Shown here: one piece after another, positions 27,173-35,157 of the stretch | How the letters are laid out: each line of letters starts with the position of its first letter | How positions within the stretch are numbered: position 1 is the first letter of the stretch | Assembly: GCA_028284125.1 (NCBI GenBank) | Contig: JANQSI010000008.1 | Location: 1 to 64,000 of the forward strand | Origin: Cyclobacteriaceae bacterium | Lineage (GTDB): Bacteria; Bacteroidota; Bacteroidia; Cytophagales; Cyclobacteriaceae | DNA: 64,000 nt | Reading direction: 5' to 3' | Made by a program: the position numbers and the translations under genes | The notes under the pieces: generated by a model | Databases searched by the model: none | Seen by the model: the letters and a program-made list of their open reading frames with translations, nothing else | What the model was told of the DNA's origin: nothing

Positions 27173-28765
27173 CTACTTCTTCTTAAAAAAGTCATCCATT
27201 CGCTGAGTCGCAATCTCAGGTGAAACATAATTGGATGAAAGTGAAGGTTGTCCTGGTAGGTTTTCTACATGCAAGGTTTGCGTAGGGAATGCAAAATTGA
27301 TTCCGAGCTCTTTGGCCAGGTAAGTGATCTGCATTAAAATTTCGTGACGTGCCTTAAGCTCTTCTGCCCAAGTGGGGACTTGAAAAAAGATGTAGAACAT
27401 GATATTAAGCGATGAAGCTGCCATGTCATTGAAATACACATGATAAGTGTCTTTTCTTGTATTGGGGTGTGTATCTACAATTTTTCTCAATCCTTTTACG
27501 AAAACCTCGATCAACTCTGGCGGTGTATCATAGTTAATTGAGATCTGAGTGTAGAATCTACGGTACTTTCTCAAACCGTGATTGTCTATGGTGCTGTCTG
27601 CCAATTTCGCGTTGGGTACATAGACCAATGAATTTCGAAACGTCCTAACACGAGAAGATCTGAATCCAACTTCCTCTACCGTCCCATCAATATCTCCTGA
27701 AGTAACCCAGTCGCCTACCTGGAACGGCTTGTCGATGAAGATCATGATCGATCCAAAAAAGTTTTTTAGCGTATCCTGCGCAGCAAGAGCAAATGCCAAA
27801 CCTCCAATGGATAGACCTGTTAACAATGGAAGGATTGGAACATCCAGATTGTCAAGGATAAAAAGCGTGCCAATGATTACAACAAAGGTCTTAAGTGCTT
27901 TTCTTAACAAAGGCACCAATTGATCATCAAGTGTACTGTCGGTTTTTTGCGCAACTCTGTTCAGGTAAACTGCTACCACATTCACCATTCGGTACAGGAT
28001 GATTGTACCAAAAAGTGGTAGCATTACACGCAGTGCCGTAATGATGTATTGTGCATACTCAGCCGGTAGCTGTAGAGCTGGTGTGAAAAGAATAAGCAGG
28101 AGAACGATAAAAAATACACTTGCTGGTTTTGCAATTAGCCATAAATATTTCTCTGAAGTTTCGCCTCTATATCCGGATGTATAAAGTAGTCTTCGAATCA
28201 CCCGTTCGGTTATGATGGAAAACAACCGGTAAACCAGTGCACTGACGAAAGCCAATATTAAAATGGCTATGTACTGATACAAGTAAAGGCCGAGAATCTT
28301 TTGGGTGCCAAGTTTTGGCAAAAGATTCATCAAGCTTCCAGTTCCAAATCGGAAAGTCTCTGCGTAGAGTTCATTAATGGCATCAATACTTGAATCCGAG
28401 TAATACCAATTACCATCCTCATTTTTTAAAAGAAATATCCTTGGATACTGAGGTAGCAAAACGAACTTATGCCTTCTTCCAGTCGAGTCAAAGTAGTTTT
28501 TGGATTTTGGGATTTCATCCATGTAAATGTATATGCCCTTCCCATCTAATGCTCTCTTAAGTTTTATGGCAGAAGTCTTGGCTTCTTGTAGTGTTCGTTC
28601 CTTGGGATTGAAAGCAAGCGCAGAGAGCGAATCATTATAAGTCTCAGGCTGGAGGTTTTCCAAATGTGTGCGAACTGCATTATGTGGAGAGGAAAGATCT
28701 ACATAACCGTTTTGACCAAAAACACTTAGTGTGAGAAATACTAGGACAATAGAAAGAAACCGCAT
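27173..28765 (-). CDS. MscS-family mechanosensitive channel with exported N-terminal domain
   Basis: A 530-residue inner-membrane protein. It opens with a signal peptide (VFG-Q cleavage near 18) and a periplasmic domain of about 130 residues without a recognised fold, then four or five helices (about 160-330) and the MscS pore-lining region with GLSIGGLAFALAAQDTLKNFFGS, followed by the beta domain (GDWVTSGDIDGTVEEVG, VPNAKLADS) and an alpha/beta cytoplasmic cap. It should open under hypo-osmotic stress to release ions. The stop is 5 bp from the stop of the convergent giant surface protein gene. A TACATTTG minus-7 box lies 18 bp before its start. Confidence 0.92.
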   Translation of the reverse strand: MRFLSIVLVFLTLSVFGQNGYVDLSSPHNAVRTHLENLQPETYNDSLSALAFNPKERTLQEAKTSAIKLKRALDGKGIYIYMDEIPKSKNYFDSTGRRHKFVLLPQYPRIFLLKNEDGNWYYSDSSIDAINELYAETFRFGTGSLMNLLPKLGTQKILGLYLYQYIAILILAFVSALVYRLFSIITERVIRRLLYTSGYRGETSEKYLWLIAKPASVFFIVLLLILFTPALQLPAEYAQYIITALRVMLPLFGTIILYRMVNVVAVYLNRVAQKTDSTLDDQLVPLLRKALKTFVVIIGTLFILDNLDVPILPLLTGLSIGGLAFALAAQDTLKNFFGSIMIFIDKPFQVGDWVTSGDIDGTVEEVGFRSSRVRTFRNSLVYVPNAKLADSTIDNHGLRKYRRFYTQISINYDTPPELIEVFVKGLRKIVDTHPNTRKDTYHVYFNDMAASSLNIMFYIFFQVPTWAEELKARHEILMQITYLAKELGINFAFPTQTLHVENLPGQPSLSSNYVSPEIATQRMDDFFKKK

Positions 28766-28777
28766 TGCTTACAATTC

Positions 28778-28812
28778 TTGCACAAATGTAAAATGCGTCC
28801 GGCTTACCTTTG
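28778..28812 (+). promoter_or_regulatory. Promoter of the M3 peptidase gene
   Basis: A perfect TAnnTTTG box (TACCTTTG, 28805-28812) lies 23 bp before the ATG at 28836, with TTG at 28778-28780 as a possible minus-33 element. The 24-bp spacer is one base longer than the usual 17-23, so the upstream element is less certain. It overlaps the divergent MscS promoter. Confidence 0.5.
28783..28790 (-). promoter_or_regulatory. Minus-7 box of the MscS gene
   Basis: On the minus strand these bases read TACATTTG, a perfect TAnnTTTG box 18 bp before the ATG at 28765. No matching TTG is found at the expected distance upstream. It lies back to back with the promoter of the M3 peptidase gene, so the two could compete for polymerase. 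Confidence 0.4.
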
Positions 28813-28835
28813 CAGCTTTGTAAAAAGAATCTAAT

Positions 28836-30881
28836 ATGTCAAACCCCCTTTTATCCGTTTTCGAAACGCCGTTCGAACTTCCGCCATTTTCGGAAATCAA
28901 AGAAGATCACTTCGTTGAAGCTATTGATCAGGCCTTAGAAGAAGCAAGACTTGAAGTAAAAAATATCATCGAAAATAGTGAAGAAGCCACTTTCGAAAAT
29001 GTGATTGAAGCCTTAGAGCAATCAGGAGAAAAACTGTCCAGAAATGCATCGATTCTTTTCAATCTCAATTCGGCAGAAACGAACGATGAAATTCAAAAAA
29101 TAGCGCAAGATATTTCCCCCAAACTGGCCGCTTTCGATAGTGAGGTTAAGCAGAATGAAGATTTATTCAAAAAGGTAAAAACTGTGCATGACCAGCATGA
29201 AGAGCTTGGATTAGACCCGGAGCAAAAAAAATTACTGCATAACACGTACCAAGACTTTGTGAGGCGAGGAGTAGAATTAGAAGGTGCTGACAAAGACCGA
29301 TTCAAGGAAATCAGCATTGAGCTGTCAAAGCTCTCATTGAAATTTTCTGAGAATGTGTTGGCTGAAACGAACGCATTTGAGCTAATCATTGAGGACGAAG
29401 CTGATCTGTCCGGATTACCTAAAGATGTGATCGATAGAGCTGCACAGTTGGCAATTCAAAAAGGTCATACTGGTAAATGGATTTTTACTTTGCAAGCACC
29501 AAGCTACATTCCTTTCATGGAGTATGCGGATCATCGCGGATTGAGAGAGCAGCTATTCATGGCATACATGTCAAAATGCTTAAAGGGAGACAATCATGAC
29601 AACCAATCAATTATTAAGGAAGTAATTGCTTTGAAAGCTGAATTAGCCAAGCTCCTTGGCTATCCAACATTTGCGCATTATATCCTCGAACAACGGATGG
29701 CAGAAGATCCAAAAAAAGTCCAAGAATTTCTAGATGACCTTCTGAATAAAAGTTTACCAAAGGCGAAAGATGAAGTTCAAGAGATTAAAGAATTCATGAA
29801 ATCACAAGGAGCAGATCATGAGCTTCAACGATGGGACTGGGCGTATTATTCAGAAAAACTAAGGAAGGAAAAATACGAATTGGATGATGAGTTGGTTAAA
29901 CCTTATTTCAAATTAGAAAATGTCATTGATGGTGTTTTCCAAACGGCAGAGAAGTTATTTGATATTCGATTTGTGAAAAATGCCTCACTTCCAAAGTATC
30001 ACGAAGATGTCAGAACCTATGAAGTAGTCAATAGTGACGGTGAAGGTGTTGCTGTCTTTCTTGCTGATTTTTTTCCAAGAGAAGGTAAACGAGGTGGAGC
30101 CTGGATGACTTCCTTTCGAGGTGAGAAAAAAGTCAATAACAAACGAGTTTTACCACAAGTAAGTATAGTTTGCAACTTCACTCCTTCATCAGATAATGCT
30201 CCTTCACTATTGAAATTTGATGAGGTTAAAACTTTATTTCACGAATTTGGTCATGCACTACACGGAATGTTGGCAGATACGACCTATGGAAGTCTGGCAG
30301 GCACCAACGTCTATTGGGATTTTGTAGAGCTTCCATCACAGATCATGGAAAACTGGTGCTACGAAAAAGAGTGCCTGGACCTTTTTGCTAATCATTTCGA
30401 AACAGGAGAATTAATTCCAACTGAATTAGTGGATAGAATCATTAAATCTTCGACCTACCATGAGGCTTATGCGACGCTACGACAAATCAGTTTTGGATTG
30501 TTGGATATGGCATGGCATAGTTTATCACCGGAGGAGGCTAAGAACATTTCCGATGTATCAGAATTTGAAAAGAAGGCGTTTGCGCCAACCGAACTTTTCC
30601 CAGCCGTGGATGGCACAAACATGAGCGTACAGTTCAGCCACATTTTTGCCGGAGGTTATGCTGCTGGTTACTACAGCTACAAATGGGCAGAAGTGTTAGA
30701 CGCAGATGCATTTTCAGTATTCAAGGAAAATGGAGTATTTGATAAAACCACAGCCAATTCCTTCAAGGAAAACGTCTTGAGCAAAGGTGGTACTGAACAT
30801 CCGATGGATTTATATAAAAAATTCAGAGGAAAGGAACCAACAGTGGATGCACTTCTAAAGCGAGCTGGCTTGATCGCATGA
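28836..30881 (+). CDS. M3 family metallopeptidase (oligopeptidase A/Dcp type)
   Basis: A 681-residue cytoplasmic zinc peptidase. The metal site is HEFGH (469-473) with the third ligand Glu498 in FVELPSQ, the exact M3 arrangement; the C-terminal signature SHIFAGGYAAGYYSYKWAEVLDAD is also typical. Length and sequence match oligopeptidase A or dipeptidyl carboxypeptidase (PrlC/Dcp), which cleave short peptides left by larger proteases; the exact type cannot be told apart by eye. There is no signal peptide. Its stop overlaps the start of the CvfB gene by 4 bp (ATGA), so the two are translationally coupled. Confidence 0.92.
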   Translation: MSNPLLSVFETPFELPPFSEIKEDHFVEAIDQALEEARLEVKNIIENSEEATFENVIEALEQSGEKLSRNASILFNLNSAETNDEIQKIAQDISPKLAAFDSEVKQNEDLFKKVKTVHDQHEELGLDPEQKKLLHNTYQDFVRRGVELEGADKDRFKEISIELSKLSLKFSENVLAETNAFELIIEDEADLSGLPKDVIDRAAQLAIQKGHTGKWIFTLQAPSYIPFMEYADHRGLREQLFMAYMSKCLKGDNHDNQSIIKEVIALKAELAKLLGYPTFAHYILEQRMAEDPKKVQEFLDDLLNKSLPKAKDEVQEIKEFMKSQGADHELQRWDWAYYSEKLRKEKYELDDELVKPYFKLENVIDGVFQTAEKLFDIRFVKNASLPKYHEDVRTYEVVNSDGEGVAVFLADFFPREGKRGGAWMTSFRGEKKVNNKRVLPQVSIVCNFTPSSDNAPSLLKFDEVKTLFHEFGHALHGMLADTTYGSLAGTNVYWDFVELPSQIMENWCYEKECLDLFANHFETGELIPTELVDRIIKSSTYHEAYATLRQISFGLLDMAWHSLSPEEAKNISDVSEFEKKAFAPTELFPAVDGTNMSVQFSHIFAGGYAAGYYSYKWAEVLDADAFSVFKENGVFDKTTANSFKENVLSKGGTEHPMDLYKKFRGKEPTVDALLKRAGLIA

Positions 30882-31705
30882 ACATTGGCCAACAAAATCG
30901 ATTAAAGGTTTTAAGATTCACACCTCCAGGAGCCTATTTGGGAAGCAAGGACGGAAAAGAAGTTTTGCTTCCGACAAAATACATCCCACCAAAGCTCAAA
31001 GTGGATGATGAATTGGAAGTTTTCGTTTACCGAGATAGTGAAGATCGGATTATCGCTACTACATTAAAGCCGCATGCAGAAATCAATCAGTTCGGTTATT
31101 TGAGAGTGAAGGATGTAAACAAATTCGGAGCATTCTTGGATTGGGGAATTGAGAAGGATTTGATGGTACCTTTCCGAGAGCAAATCGGAAAAATGCAAAC
31201 AGGTAACTCATATCTGGTTTATGTTTATCTGGACCCCAAAACTCAACGTCTGGTGGCGACTCAAAAGATACAAGCACATTTTGAGAGCTCATCCATCGAC
31301 CTGGAAGTAGGGGAGGAAGTTGACCTCTTGGTTGGAGATGAAACAGAACTCGGCGTGAATGTGGTAATCAATAACAAATACCGAGGACTCGTTTATTCGA
31401 ACGAGATATTTACAGACTTGATAATTGGTGATCGGACTAAAGGGTTTGTAAAAAACATCCGATCGGATCAAAAGATTGATGTCAGCCTCCAGAAAATGGG
31501 GTTTGATAATCTGGAAGAAGGAGCTGCGACGATTTTGAAGACACTTGAAGCCAATAAGGGATTCCTTGCTTTAACTGATAAGAGTACTCCTGAGGATATT
31601 CAGTTTCACTTGCAGATGAGCAAAAAGACTTTTAAGCGTTCCTTAGGGATTTTGTATAAAAAGAGATTAGTGAAGTTGACAGAAGAAGGAATCAAGAAAC
31701 TATAA
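30878..31705 (+). CDS. cvfB: CvfB-like S1-domain RNA-binding protein
   Basis: A 275-residue cytoplasmic protein with the CvfB layout: N-terminal S1-like domains (the second at about 68-140 with GYLRVKDVNKFGAFLDWGIEKDLMVPF and VYVYLDPKTQRLVAT), a third S1-like region (KYRGLVYSNEIF) and a C-terminal winged-helix domain (about 205-275, STPEDIQFHLQMSKKTFKRS). Proteins of this family bind RNA and affect virulence gene expression in Staphylococcus; the role in Bacteroidota is not established. It is coupled to the M3 peptidase gene by a 4-bp overlap and its 3' end overlaps the convergent nucleotidyltransferase gene by 6 bp. Confidence 0.9.
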   Translation: MNIGQQNRLKVLRFTPPGAYLGSKDGKEVLLPTKYIPPKLKVDDELEVFVYRDSEDRIIATTLKPHAEINQFGYLRVKDVNKFGAFLDWGIEKDLMVPFREQIGKMQTGNSYLVYVYLDPKTQRLVATQKIQAHFESSSIDLEVGEEVDLLVGDETELGVNVVINNKYRGLVYSNEIFTDLIIGDRTKGFVKNIRSDQKIDVSLQKMGFDNLEEGAATILKTLEANKGFLALTDKSTPEDIQFHLQMSKKTFKRSLGILYKKRLVKLTEEGIKKL

Positions 31706-32704
31706 ACTCTGATATTCAACCTTCTCTTCTAATGTTTTTCCAGAAGTACCCAGGTCTTTTTTGATATCACTGATTAACGTCTGCAAAGAGGCAAGCACCT
31801 TTTTCAAAGACTCTTTTTTCTCAGGTTGGCTTGCGAACACTTTTTCCATTCTAGAAGGCGATCGAAGTGTGGTATAGAGTTCATTATCTTCAATCAGATT
31901 GTTTAAATGATTTTCCAGCAATGGAAGAAGACTCAACAGTTGATCTGGTTCAACGACTAAATCCTTCTCCGGAATTGCGTACAACAATGAATTAATTTCT
32001 GAGTCTCTTAAATCTACGGGTTCCTCTAAATCCTTTTTTAATGTGCCCAGAAGCCTGCTCAAACACCTTATGTTCCCATTGGTATGCTCATTGCGAGAAT
32101 TGAATCGTGCAATATTTAAGAACGGAAGATATTTTTTTACCTTCTTGTTGATAAAATCATATTCAACTACTCCGCGGTAGATTTCATTTTTGTTTTTGAG
32201 GAAATCTGGTGTATCTACCCAAACGGAAGGCAAAATGTCAATTTCACAGGTCGGTTTTTGAGCAATAATTTTAATTCTGGTCTTGTCGCTGTAGTCAACA
32301 CTTTTGAAATTGTGTTCGCCGCTAAGAATGTCCATCAATTCGTCACCCAACTGCCTCACATCTTTATGTGCCTGCTCCGATGGATTTTTTCTAATGACGA
32401 TTATTTCAACATCACCATAAAGCAAAATATTAGTGAATGTTTTAAGAGCTCCCTGGTATCGATAATCGACCGGAATGTTTCTTGCGGTAAGCTCCCTATT
32501 GATGATTTCATGAATCCTCCTTGAGTTGTTATACACTTTGTACGCATAGGAAACATCAATTTCCTGCATGGATTCTAGTGCATACTTGACACTGTCAGGA
32601 AGATTAGAATTTTCGAACCCGTCAGACAAAATGGGCTCTCTGAGCGCTTCATCATACCGTCTCCCTTTGAGATTTTCGATGAGTAGGTTGTAATCGTGCT
32701 CCAT
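31700..32704 (-). CDS. Orphan nucleotidyltransferase-fold protein (CD-NTase/OAS-like)
   Basis: A 334-residue protein without signal peptide or membrane helix. Three elements of the pol-beta NTase fold are visible: a substrate loop at Gly85-Ala86 (GALKTFTNILLY, where GS is usual), an acidic pair Asp98-x-Glu100 (GDVEIIVI) in the place of DxD, and a third acid in CEIDILP (Asp156). The following helical part (NGNIRCLSRLLGTLKKD) resembles the second domain of OAS/cGAS/DncV-type enzymes, which make cyclic or linear oligonucleotides. GA instead of GS and DVE instead of DVD make it divergent, and catalysis is uncertain. No nuclease, phospholipase, E1/E2 or HORMA gene typical of CBASS lies beside it. 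The neighbours are CvfB (convergent, 6-bp overlap) and a LysE exporter. Confidence 0.6.
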   Translation of the reverse strand: MEHDYNLLIENLKGRRYDEALREPILSDGFENSNLPDSVKYALESMQEIDVSYAYKVYNNSRRIHEIINRELTARNIPVDYRYQGALKTFTNILLYGDVEIIVIRKNPSEQAHKDVRQLGDELMDILSGEHNFKSVDYSDKTRIKIIAQKPTCEIDILPSVWVDTPDFLKNKNEIYRGVVEYDFINKKVKKYLPFLNIARFNSRNEHTNGNIRCLSRLLGTLKKDLEEPVDLRDSEINSLLYAIPEKDLVVEPDQLLSLLPLLENHLNNLIEDNELYTTLRSPSRMEKVFASQPEKKESLKKVLASLQTLISDIKKDLGTSGKTLEEKVEYQSL

Positions 32705-32915
32705 TTGGGCTGGAAAAATAATAAATTTTACTTATATAAATTGGATTTTACCAAGATTTGATGGGGGTTATTGCGTGTCTGCAGTATACTTTAGGGAGAA
32801 ATCAGAAGGATTTGAACAAAATTTAGCCCAGAAAAACGGCCTTTAGATCAAGAAAAACCCGTATCAAATTGTCGAAAACCACTAAGATTAGCGATTACTG
32901 CCTACATTAGCTCCA

Positions 32916-33533
32916 ATGATTTTTCAAGTGTTCTTGATTTCATTTGGAATCAGCCTGGTAGGTACGATTCCACCCGCCACGATTAACATCACGGTCATGC
33001 AGCTCTCTTTGAAAAAGAAGGCAAAGAGCGCATTATCGCTTGCGTTAGGAGCTGCACTCATAGACACGACCTATGCTGGATTAGCGGTCCAAATACAAAT
33101 CTACCTGGCAGAACAACTGGAGTTCACCAACTATTTTTATCTCATCGCAGCTTTGGTGCTGTTGACTTTAGGAGTCATTTCCATTTTCGCAAAAATGCCT
33201 GAACCGGACATGAAGCCAGTTGACTCTGAGAAAGCTGGATTTGTGAAAGGTGTCATTCTAGGGGTGCTTAATCCTCTGGCAATGCCGTTCTGGTTGGGCT
33301 GGACCACCTATCTTCAAGTAAATGGTTGGATTGACTTGGCAGGAATGAATTACTGGAGCTACATTCTAGGTGTCTTTCTTGGTGAATTGACATTGCTTTT
33401 TGTCATTGTTAGAGTTGGAAAACGGTTCACACGAGTTTCAAACAATCGAACAATCGTCAATGTGATTCCAGGTGTATTTTTCATCTTCCTCGGGTTAGTC
33501 AATTTTGTGCAATGGATTTCCTATTATTTTTAA
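32916..33533 (+). CDS. LysE/RhtB-family exporter
   Basis: A 205-residue protein with about six transmembrane helices. The start (FLISFGISLVGTIPPATINITVMQLSLKKKAKSALSLALGAALIDTTYAGLAV) fits the LysE family with its PP-x-N region, and the later part includes GVLNPLAMPFWLGW. Members export amino acids or small metabolites by proton antiport; the substrate here is unknown. It is expressed toward the MATE gene, 215 bp upstream of it, but the gap carries its own leader. Confidence 0.85.
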   Translation: MIFQVFLISFGISLVGTIPPATINITVMQLSLKKKAKSALSLALGAALIDTTYAGLAVQIQIYLAEQLEFTNYFYLIAALVLLTLGVISIFAKMPEPDMKPVDSEKAGFVKGVILGVLNPLAMPFWLGWTTYLQVNGWIDLAGMNYWSYILGVFLGELTLLFVIVRVGKRFTRVSNNRTIVNVIPGVFFIFLGLVNFVQWISYYF

Positions 33534-33588
33534 TTTTTTCGAATCGGATACCACGGTTTATAAAAAATTAATCTATCATTGCAGCATC

Positions 33589-33648
33589 ATGAAGTCTCTA
33601 CTGGATATAGTGTTCTGTAAGCTGCGATTCATTCCCATCGGAGCGTAA
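33589..33648 (+). CDS. Possible 19-residue leader peptide before MATE
   Basis: An ATG at 33589 opens a 19-codon frame (MKSLLDIVFCKLRFIPIGA) ending at TAA 33646-33648. The stop abuts the first base of a hairpin, so a ribosome finishing the leader would cover and open that hairpin. The arrangement resembles translation-attenuation leaders of drug exporters and resistance genes. A short frame like this can occur by chance and no ribosome-binding site is visible, so confidence is low. Confidence 0.35.
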   Translation: MKSLLDIVFCKLRFIPIGA

Positions 33649-33726
33649 TCCCCTTTGAACGGGGACTTTATCCATTTTCCAATTTTCATAATACATTTTA
33701 ATCGACCCTTGTGACAGGGGTTCAAA
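33649..33726 (+). promoter_or_regulatory. Two hairpins with a possible pseudoknot in the MATE leader
   Basis: Hairpin 1 pairs TCCCC (33649-33653) with GGGGA (33661-33665) around a 7-nt loop TTTGAAC. Hairpin 2 pairs CCCT (33706-33709) with AGGG (33716-33719). The sequence GTTCAAA (33720-33726) directly after hairpin 2 is the exact complement of the hairpin 1 loop, so a loop-to-tail pairing (pseudoknot) about 20 nt before the MATE start is possible. There is no T-run, so these are not simple terminators. No known riboswitch was recognised. Confidence 0.4.
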
Positions 33727-33747
33727 CATTTTAATTTCATTTTAGAA

Positions 33748-35154
33748 ATGACTAAATCTAACTATTCTATTCGTAGGATTTTCAGCCTTTTAATTATGGC
33801 TTTAAAGGGCGAGGAAAAAGAGTTTACAACGGGGAGTATCAACAGAGCCATTATCCTGTTATCAATTCCCATGATTGCAGAAATGATCATGGAATCACTT
33901 TTTGCAGTAGTAGACGTGTTTTTTGTTTCACAGGTCAGTGTGAATGCAGTAGCCACTGTAGGACTGACTGAATCTGTACTGATGATTATATATTCAATTG
34001 CAGTTGGGCTAAGCATGGCTGTTACGGCTGTTGTTGCCAGGAGAGTTGGCGAGAAGAATTTCAAGAAAGCATCAAACGCTGCTTTTCAAGCCATTCTTTT
34101 GTCTGTCTCTGTTGGTATCGTGCTTGGGATTCCAGGTTTCATTTTTGCAGATAAAATTCTTGCACTGATGGGAGGTGAGCCTGATTTAATTAAAGAAGGC
34201 GTTGGCTATACCCGAATAATGTATGCCGGTAATCTGAGTATTATTTTGATATTCTTAATTAACGGAATCTTTAGAGGTGCTGGTGATGCTTCCATTGCCA
34301 TGCGATCACTTTGGATCGCGAATGGGTTGAATATCGTTCTGGATCCACTGTTCATCTTTGGGTTCGGCCCAATTCCAGCATTTGGCGTTGAAGGAGCAGC
34401 AATCGCAACAACTACTGGAAGATCTGTGGGAGTATTGTATCAATTGTTTCACCTTTTTAATGGTCGTTCGATCATTAAGATTGGGTGGGAAAATTTGGTC
34501 ATTCGTACTAAAACGATCAGAGAGTTGATCGTTGTTTCGGCAGGTGGAATTGGTCAGTTTTTGATCGAATCCGCAAGCTGGATCTTCTTGGTTCGAGTGA
34601 TTTCACTTTTTGGATCAGATGCATTGGCTGGTTATACAATTGCATTTCGCGTAATTGTGTTTACGCTCTTGCCTTCCTGGGGAATGGCGAATGCCGCAGC
34701 GACGTTAGTCGGACAAAACCTTGGTGCCGGAAGTCCGGACCGAGCAGAGACTTCTGTCTGGCGAACAGCTTTGTGGAATACGATTTTCCTTGTGGTTATC
34801 GCGATTATCTTTTTCATTTTGGCAGATCCAATCTTTGCGATTTTTGGTGCCGAGGGAATGGTGAAAGAGACAGGAATAAATGCACTCAGGATCATCTGTT
34901 TTGGCTACATATTTTTCGCTTACGGTATGGTTGTGGGCCAGGCATTTAATGGTTCTGGAGACACGAGAACACCCATGTACATCAGTTTAGTGGTCTTTTG
35001 GTTTATCCAAATTCCGCTGGCTTATTTCTTAGCGGTTAATCTTGGCTGGGAAAGCAATGGTGTATTTTTCTGTATCGCATTTGCGCACAGTTTGTACGCG
35101 ATAGTAGCAATTTATCTATTCAAAAAAGGTAAATGGAAAACAGTGCAGGTATAG
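33748..35154 (+). CDS. MATE family multidrug/cation efflux transporter
   Basis: A 468-residue inner-membrane protein with twelve transmembrane helices in two halves. The MATE N-terminus (FTTGSINRAIILLSIPMIAEMIMESLFAVVDVFFVSQVS) and the VGQAFNGSGDTRTPMYISL segment are characteristic. It should export cationic drugs or metabolites using a sodium or proton gradient. The listed ATG places 16 residues before a second in-frame ATG at 33796 (MALKGEEKEF), which aligns better with how many relatives begin; either start is possible and the later one would lengthen the leader. The 215-bp upstream gap holds a short leader frame and two hairpins. Confidence 0.92.
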   Translation: MTKSNYSIRRIFSLLIMALKGEEKEFTTGSINRAIILLSIPMIAEMIMESLFAVVDVFFVSQVSVNAVATVGLTESVLMIIYSIAVGLSMAVTAVVARRVGEKNFKKASNAAFQAILLSVSVGIVLGIPGFIFADKILALMGGEPDLIKEGVGYTRIMYAGNLSIILIFLINGIFRGAGDASIAMRSLWIANGLNIVLDPLFIFGFGPIPAFGVEGAAIATTTGRSVGVLYQLFHLFNGRSIIKIGWENLVIRTKTIRELIVVSAGGIGQFLIESASWIFLVRVISLFGSDALAGYTIAFRVIVFTLLPSWGMANAAATLVGQNLGAGSPDRAETSVWRTALWNTIFLVVIAIIFFILADPIFAIFGAEGMVKETGINALRIICFGYIFFAYGMVVGQAFNGSGDTRTPMYISLVVFWFIQIPLAYFLAVNLGWESNGVFFCIAFAHSLYAIVAIYLFKKGKWKTVQV

Positions 35155-35157
35155 AGA

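Noticed and set aside
31700-32704. CBASS defence operon
   Set aside because: The NTase-like gene is alone; neighbours are CvfB and a LysE exporter, with no effector or accessory protein.
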